Assembly (NCBI GenBank): GCA_015039365.1
Contig: WION01000037.1
Coordinates: 1 to 64,000 of the forward strand
From: Amanita rubescens
Lineage: Eukaryota; Basidiomycota; Agaricomycetes; Agaricales; Amanitaceae
DNA: 64,000 bases
Direction: 5' to 3'
The stretch's first letter is position 1. The number at the start of each line of letters is the position of its first letter. Of the stretch, positions 53,701-63,315 are shown piece by piece. The notes under the pieces were generated by a model. The model searched no databases and was not told where the DNA came from. It worked only from the letters and a program-made list of their open reading frames with translations. The position numbers and the translations under genes are program-made.

Positions 53701-54716
53701 TGAAAACCGGTCCTGCAGTAGGGCAGGCTGGTTTTGCAACCGGTTGCAACCGGTTTTTGCCCCAAACCGCTTATGTAATACTGAAAATTTCGAAATATAC
53801 ATAGATAATATCCTAGACCACCAGATAAGCTATGTTACGGACATTGGATATGTAATTTTTCAAGATTTGACATTTACTACATTAATACAAGTGGTTGAAT
53901 GGGTGGATGCGAAAATGGGCAGTTGGATGTCGTTGCTAAAATTAGACTAAAGTGATGTCATTGATATGTCTCAGCAATTTGTTATGTCTCAGCAATTTGT
54001 TCAAGGACATTTCTAATTTTAGCAATGTTATCCAAGTCCCCATTGGCGAATCCACCCTCCAACCCTCACAATAGTTGTGTACAAAGGGTTATATAGGTGG
54101 ATGCATGAAAGGGCAGTTGGATGATGCTGCTAAAATTAGAATAATTTCTAATTTTAGCAGCATCATCCGAGTCCCCACTGGCCAATCCACCCCTCCACAC
54201 CTCCCAACGGTTTCCGTAAAAGACCGGTTGCAACCGGTTACCAACCGGTCTTTCACTTCTGGCCAAAAAACCCGGACCGAAACCGATTGCATCTCAGAAT
54301 TGCCAAAACCGGCAACTGAAGTTCGGTTGCAACCGAATTTGGTCCGGTCCGGTCCCGGTCTTTTGCCGGTTGCACAACCGGACTTTAGAACACTAGTCTT
54401 CGCTGCCAACTGTTCCGACTGTCGCGGGCGTAGTGCTCGGATCAGATGCGGTGTGCGATGCAGGGACAGCCGATTGGACAGCTGAAGGAGCTTCGACGAT
54501 ATTTGGGGTAGGGACTGACTCGGTCATGCTGGTACTCGTACTAATATTGGCAGTGGATCTTGCTTTCTTTGCAGCTGGCCTTTGAGTAGAAGAGGCAGAA
54601 CCGGAGACGATCGACGCCAATGAGTCACCACGGCTTCGCTTGGATGTGAGCGAAGTGAGAAGTTCCTTCCCACCTTTTTCTGTCGGTTTCAACGGACGAC
54701 GCCCGGCACTGAACAT
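50773..54716 (-). pseudogene. hAT transposase, split by a MITE insertion
   Basis: Minus-strand gene from ATG 54716 to the stop at 50773, several exons. The N-terminal Ser/Thr-rich region has KKARS basic clusters. A BED-type zinc finger follows (FKCVAKGCRKGVRRYL ... MQKHAKRCW, about 53270-53400). The RNase-H-like catalytic core includes LSFATDAWTSPNHRAFIAIS, GVTADNASANDTMI, RTRCFLHVVNLVVKAIL and MPCDVATRWNSTFDML. The C-terminal hAT dimerisation domain is ATSVDVERTFSWGRLLLSHV. An 804-bp MITE sits in the first coding exon after GSED and introduces an immediate stop. Removing it with one TSD copy restores an open frame (EDSNPEDTDSGPEIVEED). Apart from that insertion I saw no obvious disabling change. 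Confidence 0.85.
53593..54396. mobile_element. Non-autonomous hAT element (MITE family A, 804 bp) nested in the hAT transposase
   Basis: Flanked by an exact 8-bp duplication TCTTCGCT (53585-53592 and 54397-54404). The ends AGTGTTCGAAAGTCCGGTT and AACCGGACTTTAGAACACT are inverted repeats. It shares the ACCGGTTGCAACCGG subterminal units and the CTAATTTTAGCA core with the element at 40203-41162. No coding capacity. Its TIRs differ from those of the host hAT element, so another transposase mobilised it. Confidence 0.9.
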
Positions 54717-55408
54717 GAGAGAACAGAGAGCTGCTGGATTGAAGGTGCAAAGGTAGCGATAAGTTTACGGATCGTGGATGTGAAGGCACTGACTCAGTGG
54801 CCACATTTATAGGTGCAAGATGCAAACTATCTTCAAGCTACATCCGATAATTGTGTTTAAGAATCTAAGATAATACAGGATATCAGCACATGATCATACT
54901 GCTCGACATGCCAGTGGTGATAATGAAGCATGATGCCAGTGCTAACTAGTAACATATGGCCTTCTCGACATGACAACAACACAGCTTGCACTAGTAGCAT
55001 ATGACCGAAGTTAACATATGACCAAATTCTTGACATGACAACAACATCAGCATGCGGGCTTGAGACGATTCCATGATAATCAAATCAATACCCGGTGGTC
55101 ACCTCAGCAACAGGGCCGTGCAACAGGTCAGAGCCGCATGCTACTCGACCCGCATTAACTTGATTGAAACTTGGATTCGCCGATAATCAATCCGAGATAA
55201 TCCAACCCCACTGACTGACTGATTGGTACTAATATATCCATATGATCCATACATCATGTGACTACTGTACTACTGTACCCATACCCGGGGCCTGCAGGTA
55301 ACGGGTTTCCTGTGGGTCACGAAATTGAAACCCATACCCGACCCACCATGGACCCATACCCGCAACCCATGTGGGTACACCATACCCATGATAATGCCTA
55401 GATGCAGT

Positions 55409-56337
55409 GAACTCGATACTAGCTTCCAATTTCGACTCTGAGGGAAAGGGGAAGGGGAAATCTATTTCTCTGTCTATCTAAGACAGAATATATAGTGTAG
55501 TTATTTTTAGTTAGGCTAAAGTAAAAGGGAATGGGATAGGTAGCTAAGTAAGTGCTGTGCCAACGAGCACGCACCAATATTCTAAATAGAAATGGGATTT
55601 TGTGAGTGCAAAGTAAAAGAAACTGAAATGAAATGAAATAAACGAAATTCTATACAGCGACCGCGGCGCTGACGTTGAGCTCTGAGAAGTGGACCTGAGG
55701 ATAGTCTGGGATGATGATTGACACTTGACGATACTTGGGTGCTGAGTGGAAAGCGAGACGACGCTGAAATACAGGGGAAATGAACTTTATCGAAGGTGAC
55801 CGAACTTCTTCTAGGCTCAGATGTATTCGTTCTGGAGTCATTCTACCTCTGGATGATTAAGTAAATCACGCAGGATGTCGACAACATGCCAGGTAGTCAT
55901 GCAAGGGTAGATACAGGGTGCCGGGACGAGCTGGGGGAATATGTCTCCTTTTCTGGTCATGAGGAGGTAGTGGGTGTGGCATCGGTCGATAATGATATAA
56001 GGGCCACCATGGTCGATCTCCAGTCCTCGTCCTGCGATGTGTGGCCTATGGACAACCCTATGAACTAGCTGTCCGCGCCCTAAGTAGATGGTACTCTGGT
56101 TGCCTTGCTCAAGACCGAAATACTCAATGCGATTGATAAGGTCGAGCTCAAATCCATTTCTTCACCTGTCCTCCGCGCTCTGCTCTGGCTCATCCATCCA
56201 TCTCCTATGCCTTATCTCGTCGCCGGTACATGGGGTGACTGTAGCGTGGAACTCTCCTCCTACAAGCGGGGACACCGAAAGCCACCTAGATTGACTGAAT
56301 ATAGCTCCTAGTGAATGATACCAGTCGCCGCACCTCC
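55409..56337. other. Region between hAT and Copia elements
   Basis: About 930 bp. A minus-strand frame at 55650-55841 starts MTPERIHLSLEEVRSP and has coding-like composition, but no family or exon structure could be assigned. Nothing else is supported. Confidence 0.35.
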
Positions 56338-56560
56338 TGTTAAATGAGGGTAGATGCTCCCATAGGGATACGCTGGTTCTTGCAAGCTTTGTATTGGCGT
56401 GTTGTCTCCTTCTCGGAAAAGGGGATACTTGGGTGGAGGCATTGAAAGTCGCTCGATAAGAGGCCATGCTCTATCGCCGTTCTCCTGGATCACATTTGAC
56501 GAAGAAGACAGGTCTACGCGAGAGCGTGTCCACAGCATGAGCAGGTGCAATAGCTTACCT
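56338..56560 (-). pseudogene. 3' exon of an unrecognised gene beside the Copia LTR
   Basis: An open minus-strand frame ends at TAG 56338-56340 with well-behaved coding text: NVIQENGDRAWPLIERLSMP, PPPKYPLFREGDNTPIQSLQ, YPYGSIYPHLTGGAATGIIH. Its upstream part is cut by the Copia LTR, which begins within about 15 bp. No family was recognised. Confidence 0.4.
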
Positions 56561-56572
56561 ATTGCGATATGA

Positions 56573-56903
56573 TCTTAGCACTACCCTTCAGCGTAGTAGT
56601 GATAGTAAGAGGAAGAGAATGGATTGTCCTATTCTACGATACAGGACAGGTTTATATACTAAGAGAGAACAAATATGTGTCTACATATGTGTAAGCGTAT
56701 AGTATAGATGAGAAGATATGGCATGCTAAGCACACCATAAGATGTGATCATGAGTATATCATGATGTCACTATGATATCATAATGAAGTCATTATGATGT
56801 CATCTCTATGTCATACATAAAGGATGACGCGAGCGATATGAGTAATATTGATTGTAGTCAATCAGTAGTTAATCATTCTATAAATATAATTCTATATTTA
56901 ACA
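56573..56903 (-). repeat. Copia 3' LTR
   Basis: Starts TGTTAAATATAG at 56903 right after the purine tract GCGAAGGGGTG (56914-56904). A TATATAAA box is near 56650-56658. The end at ATATCGCA (56573) is inferred from the TG...CA rule only; without the 5' LTR or a TSD it is provisional. The LTR is rich in near-palindromic ATGATGTCAT-type units at 56740-56800. Confidence 0.65.
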
Positions 56904-56925
56904 CACCCCTTCGCTTAGATATCCT

Positions 56926-59502
56926 TTATTTAAAGTCTATAATGTTCTCATCATAGAAAGGATCTATAGCCGATTCAAAATCGTCAAGAAGATTTTCTAG
57001 AAGTTCCATCAACTTCTCATGTGATAGACGGTCTATTCCATCTAATTCAAGATTTTCCCAATCAAGAATTAATTTCGTCAAATCACGAATTTCATCAGAA
57101 TCCATCCTATCTGGTCTTCTGATTAAGGAATTTGTTGAAGTTGGATATTCTTCTAAAGAAAGTCCCAATCGTTCTCTAAAGAATTTGACCTTTTCAAAGG
57201 ATAAATTCTTAGTCATGAGATCCGCATTTTGTTCATTTGTTGGTATGTATTCGAGGACTACCTTTTTAGTCTTGATCAACTCACGAACGAAATGATAGCG
57301 AATATCTATGTGTTTGGAACGATGTTCTTGTGCAGGATTTTGTGCCCAAAATATAGCGCCTTGGTTATCTACGCTAAGTAAGATGCTTTTAATGGGTGCA
57401 CCTATTTCGTAAAATAGATTTTCAACCCATGCAATTTGTCTTGCAGCATCTGATAAAGATATGTACTCTGCTTCAGTCGAAGACAGGGCTACAGTCTTTT
57501 GTTTTCTACTCGTCCAAGCAACTGCACCACCAGCTAACATTAAGACATAACCGTTTATAGATCGTCGTGTATTACGATCAGCGGCCCAGTCAGCATCAGC
57601 AAAGGCTTTAAATTTATTATTGCCTTTGGCACTATAAACGATTTTGACGTTTAAGGTATGAGCAATGTATTTGACTATATACAAGGCCTTTTGAATGTGT
57701 TCTTGGGACGGTTTTGATGAAAATTGGGACATCAAAATTACTGCATAGATTATATCAGGCCTAGTTCCTAAGGCGAGATATAGAAGGGATCCTATTATCT
57801 GTTGATAATAAGAACGTTCCTGTGATGTGCATTCTCCTTCATTTTTTATAGGAGCATACCCAGCAGGTAACGTTGTGCGTACAGACTTGCAATCTTCAAG
57901 TCCAAATCGCTTAACAACCTTTAAGGCATAAGGACCTTGATCTATTACTAAGAATCCTAAATCACGGTTGTAATTGACTTGAATTCGTAAATACTCTTTG
58001 ATCTTTCCAAGATCACGACATTCCCACATCTCCATAAATTTCTTTTTAATGGATGCGATGGTGGAATCATCATTTCCCATAAAGAGTATATCATCGACAT
58101 ACAATATGCATATCGTGATGGTATTCTTGCTTTTACGAACGTAAACGCCAGAATCAGACAAGCATCGCTCGAAATGCAATGATTTCAACGATTTATCAGC
58201 TTGTTTATTCCAGGCATATGATGCCTGTTTCAATCCATATATGGCTTTCCTCAGCCTATATACTTTAGATTCTTGTCCTTTTACAACGAAACCTTCTGGC
58301 TGGGCCATGTAAATATCTTCATCAAGATCACCATATAAGAAGGCAGTTTTTACATCTAGGGCTTGTATATCCCAGTTTTCAAGCACTGATGTGGCCAGAA
58401 GTATTCGGATTGTTTCATATCTCGCTACAGGCAAGAATGTTTCGTCGTAATCTAATCCGGGACGTTGACTAAAACCTTTAGCTACGACGTGAGCTTTTTT
58501 GCGTCCATCGGTTTTTAAGTCGAAAACCCAACGACATCTGATTAGGTTTCGTCCTTTTGGAAGATCAACTAACTCCCAAATATCTCTAGATTGAAGAGAT
58601 TTAAATTCGTCATCCATTGCAATCTTCCATTGTTTATACAATTGAGGATTACTGGAGCGCATTTTAGATATATCTCTATAGTCATATGGAATATTATCAA
58701 TAAGAGGAACAGCCGCTTTTAGAAGGAAATGAAGGAATTCATTTCCAGATTCATTAATCATTCGAGTTAAATGATCATGTTCCGCAGATTTTAATTCAGA
58801 CTTTAAAGCGAAGATCTCTTTAAGTAGAGAAGCAGATTCATTCATTCTATCAGGGTTCCTGTCTGCTGACGGTGGATCCTGAGTCGAAGAACTCGGAGTT
58901 TTATCTTTTAACTGTTCTCGTAAAGCATCTCGCTTTTGCTGAATTTCCGCTTCTATTTGTGCAGGAGTTTTATCTCCATACACGTTGTCTCTTTGTACCC
59001 TTGGAACTGGAAAACGACCAGAACGGCGAGGACCTATTTGTACAGAGGGTGGACCAGGATCAGATATGATCGGTGGAGGAGGTCTAGGTCTCTGAGCAAA
59101 TTCTCTAAAACGATCTCTTTGACATTGTTCAAATTGATCAAATTCTCGGTCCGTCATAAATGGGTTTTCTATTTCATCTCGATCTCTTTGATTCAAAGAG
59201 AAGGGATTATCTTCATCCATAGGACTACGAGGCGAAGGTGGCCTAGATACATATGGTATCGGTGTTATAGGCCTAGAAGGAACAGGAGTCTCCTCTTTTA
59301 TTTGTGGAGAGGGAGTATGTCTAAAGGGTTCAGGAGTTTTACGTTTTTTAAACATATCACTCATTTGTCGTTTGAATTGATCTCGTAAACGAGACTGTTT
59401 ATCAATTCCTTGACCCTTTTTCCAATCATCACGTTGTCTACGATAATTGTCACATCTTTCTTGTTCTCTTTCTTCCCTTTGCCTTCGGATATTATCATCC
59501 AA
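56926..59502 (-). CDS. Copia reverse transcriptase / RNase H part of Pol
   Basis: An 858-codon open frame. The N-terminal ~280 residues are a charged, disordered linker rich in Arg, Gln and Asp. RT begins about WVFDLKTDGRKKAHVVAKGF, with LDVKTAFLYGDLDEDIYMAQ, IYGLKQASYAWN and the catalytic ILYVDDILFMG. RNase H has FADADWAADRNTRRSINGYV, SSTEAEYISLSDAARQ and KHIDIRYHFVREL. An acidic tail follows. These are canonical Copia motifs, all catalytic residues present. It continues the upstream integrase frame but is offset by one base at the T8 run 59511-59518. Confidence 0.9.
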   Translation of the reverse strand: MDDNIRRQREEREQERCDNYRRQRDDWKKGQGIDKQSRLRDQFKRQMSDMFKKRKTPEPFRHTPSPQIKEETPVPSRPITPIPYVSRPPSPRSPMDEDNPFSLNQRDRDEIENPFMTDREFDQFEQCQRDRFREFAQRPRPPPPIISDPGPPSVQIGPRRSGRFPVPRVQRDNVYGDKTPAQIEAEIQQKRDALREQLKDKTPSSSTQDPPSADRNPDRMNESASLLKEIFALKSELKSAEHDHLTRMINESGNEFLHFLLKAAVPLIDNIPYDYRDISKMRSSNPQLYKQWKIAMDDEFKSLQSRDIWELVDLPKGRNLIRCRWVFDLKTDGRKKAHVVAKGFSQRPGLDYDETFLPVARYETIRILLATSVLENWDIQALDVKTAFLYGDLDEDIYMAQPEGFVVKGQESKVYRLRKAIYGLKQASYAWNKQADKSLKSLHFERCLSDSGVYVRKSKNTITICILYVDDILFMGNDDSTIASIKKKFMEMWECRDLGKIKEYLRIQVNYNRDLGFLVIDQGPYALKVVKRFGLEDCKSVRTTLPAGYAPIKNEGECTSQERSYYQQIIGSLLYLALGTRPDIIYAVILMSQFSSKPSQEHIQKALYIVKYIAHTLNVKIVYSAKGNNKFKAFADADWAADRNTRRSINGYVLMLAGGAVAWTSRKQKTVALSSTEAEYISLSDAARQIAWVENLFYEIGAPIKSILLSVDNQGAIFWAQNPAQEHRSKHIDIRYHFVRELIKTKKVVLEYIPTNEQNADLMTKNLSFEKVKFFRERLGLSLEEYPTSTNSLIRRPDRMDSDEIRDLTKLILDWENLELDGIDRLSHEKLMELLENLLDDFESAIDPFYDENIIDFK

Positions 59503-59518
59503 AAAAAATCTCTTTGAC

Positions 59519-61541
59519 GATCGGCAAATTCATCACCGTCATCATCATCGTTTGAATCATCAGAAGGGTCTGACTGCTGTTGATCAGGAGATGCACCCCT
59601 TCGATCCAAACTTGGTGAGCGTCTACGACTCGGAGAACGTCTACGGTTCTCTGGGAGTAAGTTATCTAAATCCAAATTTTGTGGAGGGCGGTTAGGTTCC
59701 TCTTGAGGAATCGCCTCCCAGATCGGACCAAGATCTTCAGTAATTATATCTGCAGTCTTTCCTTTGCGCGGAAACCTGTTTTCAAAGAATGTAGCCTGGG
59801 AGGATATGACCAGTGTGTTTGTCAACGTCATGAACCTATAGCCTTTGGTTCCTGATTCATATCCTACAAAAGTGCATAAAACGGATTTTTCGGACAGCTT
59901 ATCCGGTCTCCGTTGATCAGGGATAAATACCCAGGCTTCACATCCAAATACTCGAAAGTATGATACGTCTGGTTTTTTATTAAGAAGATTTTCCAGAGGG
60001 GTCTTCCATTTAGTCCGTTTTAGGGGAGTGCGGTTGTACACATGCACAGCCGTTCTGAATGAGAACTCCCACCAAGATTTCGGACATCCTGCGTCTAATC
60101 GCATAGCCTCAGCTTTGTCTGACAAAGTCTGATTCATGCGTTCAACGCGACCATTTTGTTGTGGGGTGTAAGGAGCTGTCTGTTGATGTTTAATTCCTTT
60201 GGATTTAAGGAATTCTTCAAAGGCTTTATTTACAAATTCCCCCCCTCGATCAGAACGGAGGTGAGAAATAGGTTGTTTAGGATCTACAAACTCATTATAC
60301 CATCCAGTAAAATATTCTAGAGTTTGATCTTTGGTTTTTAATAAACCAATCCACGTATACGAGGTGAAATCGTCAACGATAACACCAATATATTTGTATT
60401 TGTGGTAAGATATGGCTGGTACGGTCATGAGATCCATATGGAGTAACTCAAAGGGACGAGTAGCTCTCTTTGAAGACAGTTTATAAGGTTTTGCCTTCAT
60501 TTTGCCTTTTAGACAACCTTCACAACATAGTTTCCCTTCTGGAAGTGTAACTTCTTTCCATCCATTGACATTTAACGGTATCTTCGAAAAGACTTCGTTA
60601 GATGGATGACCAAAACGTTTATGCCAGGTCTCGTAGTCTAATAATTTTTCTATAGACTCTGCGTTTGGTTTCTTTGTCGGTCTTCCAAGAATTAATTTAG
60701 AATTCCTATTGGCTAAGCCAGGACCAGAAACCAGTGTAGGATTCATTATAATAATCCTACCTCGAGCGTAAACTAATGTATCATCGGGCATAAGATAATG
60801 TCCTTCGATACACGTTCTACCCGAGTCTGTAAAGGAAAAGACTACCATCTTTTCATCTTGTTTACAAGTTAATCCTTGTCGGATCAATCTGCCGTTTGAA
60901 ATCAAGCGTGCAGTTGCCCGTGGCATATAGAGGACAGGGAAGAGCTTTACGAGTGTTGTTTCACCTGTGGATAACTTGTGTTCAAGAATAACTGTGCCCA
61001 GTCCCTCAAGACGATCTAAACCATTAGCAGTTTTAACACTGTGGTTTTCATTTGCAGGAAATTCTCTGTATTCAGAGAAGTCTTTCCTACTAAAGGTAAA
61101 GTGATCAGATGCACCGGAGTCACACATCCATAGTGTATCTCCAGTTCGTTTCTCAACACATTCCGGACAGGGACATGTCGGATGTACTTTATCCTTAAAT
61201 TTTCTTTTATTGACCGCTAAACATGTAAAAGGTTTCTTAAACATGTTACCAATATTATATGATCGTTCGATCATATTTGCATTATAAATGGCAGTATCAC
61301 ACGACTTATCTCTTACGAGGCAGTTTTCGTCTAAATTTTCTTTATAATTTATACTATCATATAGTACAGATTGTTCAAAGAAGGAATTTATAGTACGACG
61401 ATGATGTCCCAATTTAGGGAACACCATTTTCATCGCTGCCTCTATAAAGAGAAAGTTAGCCATTTCCAGCTTTTTAATGGTTTCATACCATTGTTCGCCG
61501 TTATCTTCATAGTAATAATCGTCATAATATAGTTCAGCTTC
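59519..61541 (-). CDS. Copia protease / integrase part of Pol
   Basis: Open frame continuing directly after the gag TAG (61544-61542) in the same frame; the first ATG is at 61463. Aspartic protease: LWMCDSGASDHFTFSRKDF. GAG-pre-integrase finger: YETWHKRFGHPS with CEGCLKGKMKAK. Integrase core: LHMDLMTVPA (D), LRSDRGGEFVNKAFEEFL (D), PQQNGRVERMNQTLSDKAEA (E). Ends in an acidic, Arg/Ser-rich linker (SPSRRRSPSLDRRG). Beyond the T8 run the frame carries on to 59361 only as out-of-frame sequence. Confidence 0.88.
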
Positions 61542-62762
61542 CTAATCTATATCCATATTTTTATAATTGATATCGTCTGACGATATCCCCATTCCTCGGT
61601 TCGATTTATAGGACTCAAAGTCCTGTTCGTCTTTTTCTCTTTGTTTGCCTTTGCTAGAGCTGGCAACTGGCTCGGTGATGTCATAAGGCCCAATACGGGC
61701 GACGGTATGTGCAGAACTCATAGTATGTTCTGCAGCTTTGGCAGCCTTATCTGCCTTTTGGCGTTCTCGGTTCCTCTCCCAGTTAGGACCACGTGTTTGG
61801 CCCTCAACTTTACCCGGCCAATTTTGATTTGCCGGAGGAGCAGTAGGAGCCGGTGTTTGAGCGCCTTGTGGAGGCCTAGAATAAGGCCTCCCCCCACGTC
61901 CACGACCTGCTCCGCGGCCACGTCCGCGAGCACGTCCTCGTCCTCGACCACGTACTTGTTGCCATGGTTGCTGCTGTTGTTGCGACGTATTAGCCATCAC
62001 GGCAGATTCAGGGTGCCTTCGGCGCCACTCATTCTGAATTAAGGGAAGTATCCCTTGGATCGTAAGATCCGATGGTTCTGTTGTGGCTAGAACCACAGCG
62101 GCAAAATTGTCCCAATGGCGGGGAACGGCTGAAAGTACAATCATTGCTTGTACATTTGCAGGCAATGTAATTCCGCTTGATGCTAAGCGGTTTACGATGG
62201 CGAGGAGGTCGTTTAAGGATTGTGTGGGATCCTTTTTATCTTGGAATTTCCAATTTATTGCTAATTGGAAATCATTGTATATACCGGCAGATGTTGTCAC
62301 ACCATATTGTTCTGCTAAGTTCTGCCATAGAACTCGGGCAGAAACTACATGTTCATTGATCTGCTGTATGGTAGCAGTACATTTCATGTTTATGGATCCG
62401 AGGATGCGATCATCCTCGATGACCCAATCATCAAAGGCCTTTTTGATAGCCTCTGCATCATCAATCATTTGTTGAGTGATGGCAGGTTGTGCCGGTTGTG
62501 CCGGCATTGCAGGTATCACCGCTTCAGTTCCCGTTTCTGGAACTGCTGCTGTTGCTGGAACAGCTGGAACAAAGGCTTGAACTCCTGTGTCCAGATAAAA
62601 TTGTTCCAACGGCATTATCTGTCTTGGACGAACATAATCAGTTTTTAGGTACCGATATAAACCTTTAGTTTGTAATAGGAAACGCATCATGCGTTCCCAT
62701 TCTTTATAGTTAGTTCCATTCAAAACGGGAATGGAGCTAGGGATCGTCAAGTCGTTAGACAT
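61542..62762 (-). CDS. gag: Copia Gag
   Basis: 406 aa from ATG 62762 to TAG 61544-61542. It begins with the UBN2/Copia-gag pattern: IPVLNGTNYKEWERMMRFLL. It includes SSGITLPANVQAMIVLSAVP and a long Arg/Gly block (RGRGRARGRGRGAGRGRGG) in place of a CCHC knuckle, which probably binds RNA. A low-complexity Pro/Ala stretch interrupts the N-terminal half. The frame is in phase with the protease/integrase frame, separated only by TAG. The start codon lies one base after the stop of the upstream ORF. Confidence 0.85.
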   Translation of the reverse strand: MSNDLTIPSSIPVLNGTNYKEWERMMRFLLQTKGLYRYLKTDYVRPRQIMPLEQFYLDTGVQAFVPAVPATAAVPETGTEAVIPAMPAQPAQPAITQQMIDDAEAIKKAFDDWVIEDDRILGSINMKCTATIQQINEHVVSARVLWQNLAEQYGVTTSAGIYNDFQLAINWKFQDKKDPTQSLNDLLAIVNRLASSGITLPANVQAMIVLSAVPRHWDNFAAVVLATTEPSDLTIQGILPLIQNEWRRRHPESAVMANTSQQQQQPWQQVRGRGRGRARGRGRGAGRGRGGRPYSRPPQGAQTPAPTAPPANQNWPGKVEGQTRGPNWERNRERQKADKAAKAAEHTMSSAHTVARIGPYDITEPVASSSKGKQREKDEQDFESYKSNRGMGISSDDINYKNMDID

Positions 62763-62763
62763 G

Positions 62764-63315
62764 TTAGACGAGGAAGGCGGTGGTGATGATTATGATATAG
62801 GCGGACAAAAGACGCCAAAAGAAACGGAAGTTTCTTTGATTTTCGAGGTTTTCGACCTCTTGGTTATCTCTTTTGAGATTACGGCATGTACGCCTATTTG
62901 CTATGTGTTGGGCTACTGAAGTGCCCCTGGGTGGAATCCAAAGATCTAAGGTGGGCGGAACACCTTCTTCGATAGCTTCTTGTCTACGACGATGTATTAT
63001 TTCGTCTTGCAAGGTACGACCGTTTCTAAGTCACGCGGCTAGGAAGTGATCTCTTCGATCGTGAACTGTAACAGGTCCACGAGTTGTAACACCGAATCTG
63101 GTATCACTGTTGACAACACGAACTATCGTCCTAGAATAGGACGTAGATGGAATTGGTGCCGGTGTATCAATAAAAGTCCGGTCCCCTAAGATTAAGGGAA
63201 ACGGTGGGATTGGAGCATCGTAAGAAGGAGGTAATCTCCGGGCAGGAGGAAATGATTCTCCTTCGGCTTCGTAAACTGGTAGCGGAGTACTAGTTTCGGA
63301 ATCCAGTTTTCTTTC
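62764..63315 (-). CDS. Extra Copia ORF upstream of gag, unknown function
   Basis: Open from about 63315 to TAA 62766-62764 apart from one TGA near 63031. No ATG was found at the 5' end; an AATAG acceptor-like sequence just upstream suggests it may be a spliced exon. The first part is proline-rich with a PPxY motif (RLPPSYDAPIPPFPL). The second part is charged (RTLQDEIIHRRRQEAIEEG) and ends in a hydrophobic tail (FFWRLLSAYIIIITTAFLV), a possible C-terminal membrane anchor. Its stop is one base from the gag start (TAACATG). I know of no standard Copia gene here. It may be a captured or element-specific gene, or an upstream exon. Confidence 0.45.

Larger units (their letters stand above)
50433..55400. 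mobile_element. hAT DNA transposon with transposase gene (4,968 bp)
   Basis: Exact 8-bp target-site duplication GATGCAGT (50425-50432 and 55401-55408). TIRs TAGGCATTATCGTGGGTA and TACCCATGATAATGCCTA match at 17 of 18 positions. Subterminal regions (50450-50600, 55270-55395) are full of ACCCATGGGT and ACCCATACCC units, the usual transposase-binding repeats of hAT elements. It contains one minus-strand transposase gene, interrupted by a MITE. Confidence 0.9.

Noticed and set aside
62764..63315. Calling the extra Copia ORF an envelope gene
   Set aside because: A PPxY motif and a hydrophobic tail are not enough: there is no signal peptide, cysteine pattern or recognised fusion domain, and it lies upstream of gag rather than after pol.
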